The notes below the pieces were generated by a model, which was not told the DNA's origin, searched no databases, and worked only from the letters and a program-made list of their open reading frames with translations. From Andeanibacterium sp036384795 (lineage in GTDB: Bacteria > Pseudomonadota > Alphaproteobacteria > Sphingomonadales > Sphingomonadaceae), in the NCBI GenBank assembly GCA_036384795.1, contig DASVLP010000033.1, forward strand, positions 7,212 through 71,211: a stretch of 64,000 nt of DNA, read 5' to 3'. A program made the position numbers and the translations under genes. Positions 47,909 through 58,318 of this stretch are shown here, piece by piece. Within the stretch, counting starts at the first letter, position 1, and each line of letters starts with the position of its first letter.

Positions 47909-50125
47909 TCATTCGGCCGCCTCGCTGCCGGCGCCGGCCGCCAGGGGATCGCGCGCGAACCGCAAGCTGACCCGGGTTCCCCCTTCCTGGGCGGGCTCGA
48001 AGGTCATCTCCCCGCCATGCTCCTCGACGATCTTGTTGACGATCGCGAGCCCCAGGCCGGTGCCTTTCTCGCGCGTGGTGACGTACGGCTCGACGATCCG
48101 TTCGCGATCCTTGGGCAGGCCGATGCCGTTGTCCTGGACGACGACGGCCAACGCCTCGTCGTCGGCGGTGACGGTGACGGCAATCCGGCCGCGATAATCC
48201 GGCTCGGCGTCTTTCGCTTTCGCATCGATGGCCTCGGCGGCGTTCTTCAGCACGTTGGTCATCGCCTGGCCGAACTGATGGCGATCGCAGGCGATCGGCG
48301 GAACCGCGTCCTGCGCGTCGAAGCGGTAGTCTATCTCCGGGTGCGCCACTTCCTGGAGGAACAGTGCCTGGCGAACGAGGTCGATCGGGTCCTCCTTGCG
48401 GAACACCGGCTTGGGCAGCCGCGCGAACGAGGAGAACTCGTCGACCATTTTCCTGAGGTCGCCGACCTGGCGGATGATCGTGCTGGTAAGCTCCTCGAAC
48501 AGCTCCTGATCGGTGGTGATGAGCTTGCGATAGCGCCGGCTGAGACGCTCGGTCGCAAGCTGGATCGGGGTCAGCGGGTTCTTGATCTCGTGCGCGATCC
48601 GTCGCGCGACGTCGGACCATGCAGCCTGGCGCTGGTCGAGCAACTGGCGGGTGATGTCCTCGAACGTGATCACGTACCCGCCCGCCGCGGGCGAGAGCTT
48701 GACCGCCAGCGTCAGCAGCTCGCCGTGCTTGTTGTACTGCGCAAGGCCGCTTGAAAGGCGGGCGTCCATCATCGCGGCGATGTCCGGAGCGATCTCGCCG
48801 AGGCTCAAGCCGAGCGGCGCCGGCCCCACCCGGTCGAGCAGCAGCTCCTGCGCCGAGGAGTTCATCAGCGCGACCTGCCCTGCTTCGTCCACCGAGATGA
48901 TCCCGGCGGTGATCGATTCGAGCACCGCCTCGATGAATGCGCGCCGTTCGTTGAGCTGCTCGTTCGCGCCGACCAGTTCCTTGGTCTGCTGCTCGATCCG
49001 GGCGGTCATCCGGTTGAAGGCGCGATTGAGCAGCCCGATCTCGTCGGGGCCGGTGCGCCCTTCCACCCGCAGCGCATAGTTGCCCTGCCCGACCTCGCGC
49101 GCGGCGCCGACGAGCTCGGTCAGTGGACGCACCTGGCGGTCGGCGAAGCGCAGCGCGAACCAGATCGCGAGACCGACCAGCGCGAGCGAGACGAAGAACA
49201 ACGCAAAGTTGAACTGCAGCTGCAGCAGGCGCGACCTGCTCGAAAGCACGTCGTAAGCCGTCAGGACGCTTTGCGCGCGCTTCCATTGGGTCAGCGCGAG
49301 CGCGTCGGAATTCCGCGCGTTGTAGAGGTAGATCTTCGCGTTGCGGTCAATCGGCGCGACAGCGTCGATGCGGTCGCGGCTGGCGGTGACGGAATATTGC
49401 GCGCCCGCCTTGAGCTTGGGCAGCGCCTTGGCGACGACCTGCTTGGCGAAATCCGCGTCGTTCGGATTGACGATCGCCGGCGCGCGCAGGACTCCGTCGG
49501 GCCCGACCTGGATGATCGCGCTGCTGTTGATCTCGCGCTGGTAAGCCTGGAGGTAGTATTGTGATGGGAAGTCGGGGCTGGTGAGCGAATTCCGCTCGAG
49601 ATAATAGCGCAGGTCTCCCGCCATCGCGATCGTGTTGTTGACCAGGGTCCGCTGGTTCTGATCGTAATAGCCGCGCGCGAGTTCGTTGGCGTTGGTGAGG
49701 ATCCCGCGGTTGGTGTCCGAAAACCAGAACTCTGCGCCGGTCTGGAACAGGAACGAGGCGAAGATCGCCACCAGCAGTGTCGGGATCGCGGCAACCAGCG
49801 AGAAGAAGAACACCAGCCGGACGTGCAGCCGCGCGGTGTTGCCGCCAGCCCGTTTCAGGGCGAGCCTTCGGCCGAACAACACCAGCGAGGCCATTGCCGG
49901 TATCAGTGTGCCAATCAGCAGCACCGCCGCCTGACGCGAGGGGATGAGCTCGCCCTCCGGCGACGGCCTGCCGAGCGCGAGCCAGCTCACCACCGCCATC
50001 GTCAGCAGCACGACCAGCGAAACGATCTCGAGCAGCCCGAAGATGTTCGCCCGCCGCGCGCTCACCAGCGCGCGGCGCCACCACCGCGGCCACCGGTGCC
50101 CGGACGGATGGGAAGTACTCGGCAT
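47909..50125 (-). CDS. ntrY: Sensor histidine kinase NtrY
   Basis: A 738-residue membrane kinase. Three or four N-terminal helices (about 30-120) are followed by a periplasmic sensor stretch, a further helix near 295-315, HAMP (about 320-375), and PAS (about 385-500). HisKA has phosphohistidine in RRIAHEIKNPLTPIQ, and the ATPase has NVLKNAAEAID, DNGIGLP and GTGLGLAIVNK. It phosphorylates NtrX. The ligand is unknown; links to redox and nitrogen status are from other species. It lies between ntrC and ntrX on the same strand. Confidence 0.93.
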   Translation of the reverse strand: MPSTSHPSGHRWPRWWRRALVSARRANIFGLLEIVSLVVLLTMAVVSWLALGRPSPEGELIPSRQAAVLLIGTLIPAMASLVLFGRRLALKRAGGNTARLHVRLVFFFSLVAAIPTLLVAIFASFLFQTGAEFWFSDTNRGILTNANELARGYYDQNQRTLVNNTIAMAGDLRYYLERNSLTSPDFPSQYYLQAYQREINSSAIIQVGPDGVLRAPAIVNPNDADFAKQVVAKALPKLKAGAQYSVTASRDRIDAVAPIDRNAKIYLYNARNSDALALTQWKRAQSVLTAYDVLSSRSRLLQLQFNFALFFVSLALVGLAIWFALRFADRQVRPLTELVGAAREVGQGNYALRVEGRTGPDEIGLLNRAFNRMTARIEQQTKELVGANEQLNERRAFIEAVLESITAGIISVDEAGQVALMNSSAQELLLDRVGPAPLGLSLGEIAPDIAAMMDARLSSGLAQYNKHGELLTLAVKLSPAAGGYVITFEDITRQLLDQRQAAWSDVARRIAHEIKNPLTPIQLATERLSRRYRKLITTDQELFEELTSTIIRQVGDLRKMVDEFSSFARLPKPVFRKEDPIDLVRQALFLQEVAHPEIDYRFDAQDAVPPIACDRHQFGQAMTNVLKNAAEAIDAKAKDAEPDYRGRIAVTVTADDEALAVVVQDNGIGLPKDRERIVEPYVTTREKGTGLGLAIVNKIVEEHGGEMTFEPAQEGGTRVSLRFARDPLAAGAGSEAAE

Positions 50126-50197
50126 CGTTGCACGGTTACAACGGCCCTGTTGCAGATTTGCAAGTAAGAAAATTGGTAAATCGAGAATTCGCCACGC

Positions 50198-51616
<1,419 letters not shown>

Positions 51617-51635
51617 GTCCTTCCCTTCCCGCCGC

Positions 51636-52682
51636 TCATTTCGCCACCGCCAGGTGAACCTTGAAATGGGTCCAGCCGTCGTCGCGCTCGTGGCCGATGC
51701 GTCCGTTCATGTCGCGGACCAGCTTGTTGACCAGCGCGAGCCCGAGACCCTGGCCGTTCTTCTTGCTGGTCACGAACGGCTCGAAGATGTGCTCGCGCAG
51801 AGTCGGATCGACGCCCGGGCCGTTGTCGCTCACGCGCAGCTCGATCGGCAGGCGGATCGACCTGCCGAAGCGGATCGCGCTGAACACCAGCCCGGAAACG
51901 AACCGCGTGCGCAGCACGATCTGCGGCTCGGCGACGCCGCGGCAGGCGTCACGGGCATTGGCGATGAGGTTGATCAGCACCTGCACCAGACTGTCCTCGT
52001 TGCCGAGCACCAGCGGCAGCGAAGGATCGAATTCCTCGACCAGCTTGACCTCGTCCCGGCCGCCGGCCTCGATCACCCCGATCGCGCGCCGGATCACCTC
52101 GTGCAGGTTGATCGGTGCGACCGGCTCCGGCTGCTCGCGGCCCAGATCCTGCATCCGGTCGACCAGCTTGGCGATGCGGTCGACTTCGTCGGCGATCAGC
52201 GTGGTGAGCGCGCTGTCCTTGTCCTCGACCTTGCGTGCCAGCAGTTGGGCTGCGCCGCGGATCGCCGAGAGCGGGTTCTTGATCTCGTGCGCGAGGATCG
52301 CGGGCGCGCGCAGCGCGGGCTCGTCGCCCTCGCGCATCGTTTCCGCGCTGCCGGTGTCGTGCATCGTCAGCATCTGCCAGCCCGGCTGGCCCGCGACCGG
52401 CGAGAGGATCAGATCGAGGCGCCGTTCGGGCCCGCCGGAAAAGCGGACGGTAACCCCATGGGCCGAGAGCTGCGCGTCGCCGCGCGCGAGCCATTCCCCG
52501 ACCCGCTCGGTGCCGAACTCGGCGATCTCGTGCAGCCGCTTGCCGACCAAGCGCCGCGCGCCGATCCCGACGAGCTGCTCGGCCGCCGGGTTGGCGGCGC
52601 GGATCGTCAGGTCCGGCTCGAGCAGCAGCACGGCGACCGCCAGGCTCGCCAACTGCTGCGCCGGATCGGGCACTTCGTTCAC
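51636..52682 (-). CDS. ntrB: Nitrogen regulation sensor kinase NtrB
   Basis: A 348-residue soluble kinase. The N-terminal PAS domain (about 10-110) precedes HisKA with phosphohistidine H132 (LAHEIKNPLSAIRGAAQLL) and the ATPase domain with LINLIANARDA, DNGPGVD and GQGLGLALVNKLV. It is controlled by PII proteins according to nitrogen status. GTG start at 52682 overlaps the dusB stop, giving the conserved dusB(nifR3)-ntrB-ntrC order. There is no membrane segment. Confidence 0.94.
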   Translation of the reverse strand: MNEVPDPAQQLASLAVAVLLLEPDLTIRAANPAAEQLVGIGARRLVGKRLHEIAEFGTERVGEWLARGDAQLSAHGVTVRFSGGPERRLDLILSPVAGQPGWQMLTMHDTGSAETMREGDEPALRAPAILAHEIKNPLSAIRGAAQLLARKVEDKDSALTTLIADEVDRIAKLVDRMQDLGREQPEPVAPINLHEVIRRAIGVIEAGGRDEVKLVEEFDPSLPLVLGNEDSLVQVLINLIANARDACRGVAEPQIVLRTRFVSGLVFSAIRFGRSIRLPIELRVSDNGPGVDPTLREHIFEPFVTSKKNGQGLGLALVNKLVRDMNGRIGHERDDGWTHFKVHLAVAK

Positions 52683-53707
52683 GCGGCGCGGCGCCCCGAC
52701 GGCTGCTCGAGATACGGTGCGTAGAACCGCTCCAGCTCGCCAAGCACTTGCTGCGGGTCAGCGATGAAGTTCACCCGATTGCGGAACTCGGCGGCGCCGG
52801 GAACCCCCTTCACGTACCAGCCGAGGTGCTTGCGCGCGACCCGGGCGCCGACTTCGGGGCCGTAAAGCTCCAGCATGCCGCGGTAATGCTCGACCAGCAC
52901 GTCGTACTGTTCGTCGAGCTCCGGCGACGGCAGCTTCGCGCCGGTCTGCAGCCAGTGCATCACCTGGGCGAGCAGCCACGGCTTGCCATAGGCGCCGCGC
53001 CCGATCATCACCCCGTCGGCGCCGCTCTGTTCGAGCGCCTTCACCGCATCTTCCTCGCTGCAGATGTCGCCGTTGGCGATCACCGGGATCGAAACTGCGT
53101 CCTTCACCTTGCGGATGAACGCCCAGTCGGCCTCGTCCTTGTACATCTGGTTGCGGGTGCGGCCGTGGACGGTGACCATCTTCGCGCCGAGATCCTCGGC
53201 GATGTGCGCAAGCTCGGGGGCGTTGAGGCTCGCGTGGTCCCAGCCCATCCGCATCTTGACCGTCACCGGCACCGACACGGCTTTGACCGTCGCCTTGATC
53301 AGGCTCGCGGCGAGCGGCACGTCGCGCATCAAAGCGCTGCCGGCGTCGCCGCTGGTCACCTTGCGCACCGGGCAGCCCATGTTGATGTCGATGATCGCGG
53401 CGCCGCGCTGCTCGCTGAGCTTGGCCGCCTCGGCCATCTCGTGCGGGGTGCAGCCGACGAGCTGCATCGAGACCGGCTCTTCGCTCAGGTCCCACGCCGC
53501 CTTCTGCAGCGACTGGCGCGTCTCGCGGATTGCGGCGGGGCTGGCGATCATCTCGGTGACGTTGAGGCCCGATCCGAACCGGCGCACGAGCTTGCGGAAC
53601 GGCAGGTCGGTCACGCCGGTCATCGGCGCGAGGATCACCGGGCAGGCGATCGTGACCGGGCCGACCGCGATCGGCTCGAGCGCCGGAGGGAAGAGAGATT
53701 CATCCAT
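52679..53707 (-). CDS. dusB: tRNA-dihydrouridine synthase DusB (NifR3)
   Basis: A 342-residue FMN enzyme reducing uridines in tRNA D loops. A TIM barrel with VILAPMTGVTDLPFRKLVRRFGSG is followed by the catalytic cysteine C112 in INMGCPVRKVTSGDAG, KMRMGWD, VHGRTRNQMY and NGDI. The start is set at ATG 53707 (MDESLFPPALEP); an upstream in-frame extension is unlike the family. It is the first gene of the dusB-ntrBC-ntrYX-hfq-hflX block, so its promoter region likely drives ntrBC. A direct repeat lies just upstream. Confidence 0.93.
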   Translation of the reverse strand: MDESLFPPALEPIAVGPVTIACPVILAPMTGVTDLPFRKLVRRFGSGLNVTEMIASPAAIRETRQSLQKAAWDLSEEPVSMQLVGCTPHEMAEAAKLSEQRGAAIIDINMGCPVRKVTSGDAGSALMRDVPLAASLIKATVKAVSVPVTVKMRMGWDHASLNAPELAHIAEDLGAKMVTVHGRTRNQMYKDEADWAFIRKVKDAVSIPVIANGDICSEEDAVKALEQSGADGVMIGRGAYGKPWLLAQVMHWLQTGAKLPSPELDEQYDVLVEHYRGMLELYGPEVGARVARKHLGWYVKGVPGAAEFRNRVNFIADPQQVLGELERFYAPYLEQPSGRRAA

Positions 53708-53731
53708 TTGCGAGATTGTGCCTAAAATTTG

Positions 53732-53758
53732 TGCAGCCACATAGTCCGTTGCAGCCAC
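53732..53758 (-). promoter_or_regulatory. Direct repeat upstream of dusB-ntrBC
   Basis: TGCAGCCAC occurs at 53732-53740 and 53750-53758, an 18-base period on one DNA face, 25-51 bases upstream of the dusB ATG. The 79-base spacer is shared with ispDF. A regulator binding site is possible but unsupported otherwise. Confidence 0.3.
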
Positions 53759-53786
53759 GCGCGCAAGCGAGTAGCGGGCCGACCCG

Positions 53787-54938
53787 ATGAGCGCACCCTC
53801 CCCCGCCCCTCGCTTCGCCGCGGTGATCGTCGCCGCCGGGAAGGGCCTCCGCGCGGGTCAGGCGATTCCCAAGCAATTCGCGTCCTGGCGGGGCAAGCCG
53901 CTGCTGCGGCACTCGGTAGAGGCCCTGGCCGCGGCCGGGGCGGCGCCGATCATCGTGGCGATTCCCCAAGGCGGCCAAGCGGCGGCGCGAGCGGCGTTGG
54001 CCGGGATCGACCGAGTCATGTTGGTGACCGGCGGCGCGACCCGCCAGCAGTCGGTCCACACGGCGCTCGAGGCGCTGGAGCCGTATGGGCCGTCGGTGGT
54101 TCTGATCCACGACGCGGCGCGACCGGGCGTACCGCCTGCGGTGGTCGAACGGCTATTGCAAGCGCTCGACAGCCACACCGCGGCTATTCCGGTGCTGCCG
54201 GTGGTCGACAGCCTTGCCCGCGCCGACGGCGAACAAATGGCCGGCAGCGCACCGCGCGAGGCGCTTCGGCGGGTACAGACCCCCCAGGCCTTCCGCTTCG
54301 CTGCGATCGTTGCGGCCCATCGCGCCTGGCAAGGCGAAATGTCCGCCGGAGACGATGCTCAGGTCGCCCATGCTGCCGGGCTGGACGTCGCGTTCGTCGA
54401 GGGCGACGAAGCCTTGCGCAAGCTGACGTTCGCGGCCGATTTCGCGGACGAACGCCCCGCCCTACGGGTCGGCACCGGATACGATGTCCATCGTTTAGCC
54501 GAAGGCGAGGAGCTGTGGCTCGGCGGCGTGCGCATCGAGCACGACAAGGGCTTGTCCGGCCACAGCGATGCGGATGTCGCGATCCACGCGCTGGTCGACG
54601 CGCTGCTCGGCGCGGTGGGCGCCGGCGACATCGGCCTGCATTTTCCGCCGAGCGACCCCCGATGGGCGGGTGCGCCGTCTGCGCGTTTCCTCGCCCATGC
54701 CGTGGCATTGGTGGGCGAGGCAGGCTACCGGATCGGCAACGCTGACGTGACGATCGTCTGCGAAGCTCCGAAAATCGGCCCGTATCGCGACGACATGCGC
54801 CGGAAACTTGCCGAGTTGATGGGCGTTGATATCGGTTGCGTGAACGTGAAGGCCACCACCACCGAACGGCTCGGCTTTGCCGGACGGGGTGAGGGAATCG
54901 CCGCCCAGGCCGTTGCCACCGTGATCCGCCAGGACTGA
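53787..54938 (+). CDS. ispDF: Bifunctional IspD/IspF of the MEP isoprenoid pathway
   Basis: A 383-residue fusion. IspD (about 1-225) has VIVAAGKGLRAGQAIPKQF for CTP binding and IHDAARPGV. IspF (about 227-383) begins RVGTGYDVHRLAEGEELWLGGV with metal ligands D and H, then GHSDADVAIHALVDALLGA. It catalyses formation of CDP-methylerythritol and, after IspE, the cyclodiphosphate. The fused form is typical of many alphaproteobacteria. Divergent from dusB; pncC starts one base after its stop. Confidence 0.96.
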   Translation: MSAPSPAPRFAAVIVAAGKGLRAGQAIPKQFASWRGKPLLRHSVEALAAAGAAPIIVAIPQGGQAAARAALAGIDRVMLVTGGATRQQSVHTALEALEPYGPSVVLIHDAARPGVPPAVVERLLQALDSHTAAIPVLPVVDSLARADGEQMAGSAPREALRRVQTPQAFRFAAIVAAHRAWQGEMSAGDDAQVAHAAGLDVAFVEGDEALRKLTFAADFADERPALRVGTGYDVHRLAEGEELWLGGVRIEHDKGLSGHSDADVAIHALVDALLGAVGAGDIGLHFPPSDPRWAGAPSARFLAHAVALVGEAGYRIGNADVTIVCEAPKIGPYRDDMRRKLAELMGVDIGCVNVKATTTERLGFAGRGEGIAAQAVATVIRQD

Positions 54939-54939
54939 C

Positions 54940-55473
54940 ATGAACCCAATGAACATCCGCTCGCAGCTTTCCGGTGCCGACGCCAATCTGCTGCCGAAAG
55001 ACATCGTCGAAGCCGCCCGGCGGTGCGTCGAGCAGAACATCGTCGCGGGCCGCAAGGTCGCCGTGGCCGAAAGCTGCACCGGCGGGCTGGTCGCGGCGGC
55101 GCTGACCGAGATTGCGGGTTCCTCCGCCGTGCTCGACCGCAGCTTCGTCACATACTCGAACGAGGCCAAGCAGGAACTGCTCGGCGTGCCGGTCGACATC
55201 ATCGATGCCTTCGGCGCGGTTTCGATCGCGTGCGTCTACGCGATGGTCCAGGGCGCGCTCGAACGCAGCGACGCCCATGTCGCGGTCGCGATCAGCGGAA
55301 TCGCGGGGCCTGAAGGAGGCAGCGAGTTCAAGCCGGTCGGCACCGTGGTGTTCGCCAAGGGCGTGCGCGGGATGGGCGATCCGGTGGCGGAGGAGAAATT
55401 TTTCGGCGATCTCGACCGCGCCGGGGTGCGCCGTCAGGCGACGCTTTGCGCGCTCGAGCTGCTGCTGCCGTAG
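54940..55473 (+). CDS. pncC: NMN deamidase PncC (CinA C-terminal domain protein)
   Basis: A 177-residue stand-alone CinA C-terminal domain. The signature AVAESCTGGLVAAALTEIAGSS and VAISGIAGPEGGSEFKPVGTV are clear. Family members hydrolyse nicotinamide mononucleotide to nicotinate mononucleotide in NAD salvage. ATG 54940 is one base after ispDF; a second ATG at 54949 is possible. The 3' end overlaps the convergent ratA-like gene by 40 bases. Confidence 0.9.
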   Translation: MNPMNIRSQLSGADANLLPKDIVEAARRCVEQNIVAGRKVAVAESCTGGLVAAALTEIAGSSAVLDRSFVTYSNEAKQELLGVPVDIIDAFGAVSIACVYAMVQGALERSDAHVAVAISGIAGPEGGSEFKPVGTVVFAKGVRGMGDPVAEEKFFGDLDRAGVRRQATLCALELLLP

Positions 55474-55895
55474 AGTTCGGCCGCGCGTTCCTCGAACGCC
55501 GACACCATCTTGCGGAACGCGCGGTCGAAATACTGGCCCGCCAGCGCCTCGAACAGGCGGTTGCGGAAGGTGAACTCCACCCGGAACTCGACCTCGCAGC
55601 CGCCGTCTTCAGCGGGGTGAAACCGCCATTCGTTATCCAGGTCTTTCATCGGCCCGTCGATGTAGTGCACCTTGAGCTCGCTCGGGCGATGCTTCTCGAC
55701 CCGCGAGGTGAACTTCTCGCGCAGCGCCTTGAAACCGACCAGCATCTCCGCGACCATCTCGGTCTCGCTGTCCGAGCGGATGCGGGTGCCGACCACCCAG
55801 GGAAGGAATTCGGGATATCGCGCGACGTCGGCGACGAGGTCGAACATCTGCTCGGCCGTATAGGGCAAGTGCCGGGTTTCTCGGATGCCGGGCAT
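55434..55895 (-). CDS. COQ10/RatA-like START-domain protein
   Basis: A 153-residue polyketide-cyclase/START-fold protein. Conserved wording is YTAEQMFDLVADVARYPEFLPWVVGTRI at the start and FRNRLFEALAGQYFDRAFRKMVSAFEERA at the end. Homologues bind ubiquinone and help respiratory electron transfer (COQ10). Databases often call the family RatA toxin; that name comes from one E. coli study and is not evidence of toxicity here. The start overlaps the lipA stop (ATGA), so lipA-ratA are one unit. Confidence 0.88.
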   Translation of the reverse strand: MPGIRETRHLPYTAEQMFDLVADVARYPEFLPWVVGTRIRSDSETEMVAEMLVGFKALREKFTSRVEKHRPSELKVHYIDGPMKDLDNEWRFHPAEDGGCEVEFRVEFTFRNRLFEALAGQYFDRAFRKMVSAFEERAAELYGSSSSSAQSVA

Positions 55896-56830
55896 CAGCT
55901 TTGCTTGGAGAGCCGGGCCTGCCGCGCCGCGCGCATCGCCGCGAAATCGTCACCCGCGTGATAGCTCGATCGGGTCAGCGGGCTCGCCGCGACCTGGAGG
56001 AAGCCCTTCGCCCGCGCGATCGCGCCATACGCCGAAAAAGCCTGCGGAGTGACGAATTCCTCGACTTTCGCATGCTTCGGCGTCGGTTGGAGATATTGGC
56101 CCATGGTGATGAAATCGACCTCGGCGCTGCGCATGTCGTCCATCACCTGATGCACCTCGAGCCGCTGCTCGCCCAGGCCAAGCATGATCCCGCTCTTGGT
56201 GAAAATCAGCGGATCGTGCCCCTTCACTTCCTCCAGCAGCCGCAGCGATGCGTAGTAGCGCGCGCCGGGGCGGATCGTCGGATACAGCCGCGGCACGGTT
56301 TCGAGGTTGTGATTGTAGACGTCCGGCCCCGCGGTGACGATCGCCTCGACCGCGGGCCGCATACGCCCGCGGAAGTCGGGGGTAAGGATTTCGATCGTGG
56401 TGGCCGGCGTCGTGCGCCGCAACGCCTCGATCACCTTGACGAATTGCCCTGCCCCGCCGTCGGGCAGGTCATCGCGGTCGACCGAGGTGACGACGATATG
56501 CTCCAGCCCCAGCTTCGCGGCGGCGATCGCGACGTGCTCGGGCTCCAGCGGATCGACTTTGCCCGGCATCCCGGTCTTCACGTTGCAGAACGCGCAGGCG
56601 CGGGTGCAGGTGTCGCCAAGGATCATCACGGTCGCGTGCTTCTTGGTCCAGCACTCGCCGATGTTCGGGCAGGCCGCTTCCTCGCACACGGTGTGCAGAT
56701 CGAGCTCGCGCATCAGCGCGCGGGTCTGCTGAAAACCGGTGCTGACCGGGGCCTTGACGCGGATCCAGTCGGGCTTGCGCTGGCGCCGTGGTTCTTCAGC
56801 CGGCCGCGGAGCATTCGCGAGATCGTTCAT
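55895..56830 (-). CDS. lipA: Lipoyl synthase LipA
   Basis: A 311-residue radical SAM enzyme that inserts two sulfurs into octanoyl groups on lipoyl domains such as that of PdhC (29802). The auxiliary cluster cysteines are C49, C54 and C60 (CEEAACPNIGEC), and the radical SAM cluster is C75, C79, C82 (CTRACAFC). The C-terminal serine ligand occurs in PLTRSSYHAG. ATG 56830 is chosen over a GTG three codons earlier. Divergent from the carbonic anhydrase gene with 57 bases between. Confidence 0.96.
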   Translation of the reverse strand: MNDLANAPRPAEEPRRQRKPDWIRVKAPVSTGFQQTRALMRELDLHTVCEEAACPNIGECWTKKHATVMILGDTCTRACAFCNVKTGMPGKVDPLEPEHVAIAAAKLGLEHIVVTSVDRDDLPDGGAGQFVKVIEALRRTTPATTIEILTPDFRGRMRPAVEAIVTAGPDVYNHNLETVPRLYPTIRPGARYYASLRLLEEVKGHDPLIFTKSGIMLGLGEQRLEVHQVMDDMRSAEVDFITMGQYLQPTPKHAKVEEFVTPQAFSAYGAIARAKGFLQVAASPLTRSSYHAGDDFAAMRAARQARLSKQS

Positions 56831-56887
56831 GCGGCCCACTTAGGCTTGGCCCTTGCCAGTGGCAATGCCGCGCGGCATGGGCTGCGC

Positions 56888-57541
56888 ATGAGCATCGAAC
56901 CGAGCCTCGAGCTTGCCGGCCTGATCGAAGGATACCGGCGTTTTCGCGAAACCGGCTGGACCCCGCGGCGGGAGCGCTGGGCGGCGCTGCGCCAGGGGCA
57001 GGAGCCGCGGGTGATGGTGATCGCCTGCGCCGACAGCCGGACCGACCCGGCATTGGTGTTCGACACCGATCCGGGCGAAATCTTCGTCGTCCGCAACATT
57101 GCGGCGATGGTGCCGCCGTTCGAGACGACGCCGGGCCTGCACGGCGTCTCCGCCGCGCTGGAATTCGCCGTGCGGGTGCTCGAGGTCCGCGAAATCGTCG
57201 TGATGGGCCATGGCATGTGCGGCGGCTGCAAGGCAGCGCTCACGCAGGAGCTGCAGGACGCGAAACCCGGCGAAGGCGGCTTCATCGCGGACTGGATCTC
57301 GATGCTCGACGAAGCGCGCGGCCCGGTGGTGGAGAAGTTCGGCATCGAAGGCCGCGAGGCCGGCCGCGCGATGGAACAGGCGGCAGTGAAGGTCAGTCTC
57401 GCGAACCTGCGGACTTTTCCCTGCGTTCAGGAGCGGGAAGCGGCCGGCAAGCTGAGGCTGCGCGGCGCATTCTTCGCGATTTCGGACGGGGTGCTCTATT
57501 TCCTCGACGAGGAGACCGGCGAGTTCGAGGCCGCGGGCTAG
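56888..57541 (+). CDS. can: Beta-class carbonic anhydrase
   Basis: A 217-residue zinc enzyme that interconverts CO2 and bicarbonate. Zinc ligands are C47, H108 and C111 (CADSR at 47-51 with the D49-R51 dyad, and GHGMCGGC). RNIAAMVPP after the first motif is the family pattern. ATG 56888 fits the normal N-terminus (EPSLELAGLIEGYRRF). A longer frame crossing lipA on the opposite strand is rejected. The NYN gene starts four bases after the stop. Confidence 0.93.
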   Translation: MSIEPSLELAGLIEGYRRFRETGWTPRRERWAALRQGQEPRVMVIACADSRTDPALVFDTDPGEIFVVRNIAAMVPPFETTPGLHGVSAALEFAVRVLEVREIVVMGHGMCGGCKAALTQELQDAKPGEGGFIADWISMLDEARGPVVEKFGIEGREAGRAMEQAAVKVSLANLRTFPCVQEREAAGKLRLRGAFFAISDGVLYFLDEETGEFEAAG

Positions 57542-57545
57542 GCCA

Positions 57546-58250
<705 letters not shown>

Positions 58251-58318
58251 TCCGGGCCGGAACGGGAACGGCGCGGAAGTCGCCCCCCGCGCCGTCGATA
58301 TCCGGTGAAAACCCGCCG

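Noticed and set aside
55434..55895. Calling the START-domain gene a RatA toxin of a toxin-antitoxin system
   Set aside because: No antitoxin partner. Coupling to lipA and the COQ10-like sequence favour a ubiquinone-related role.
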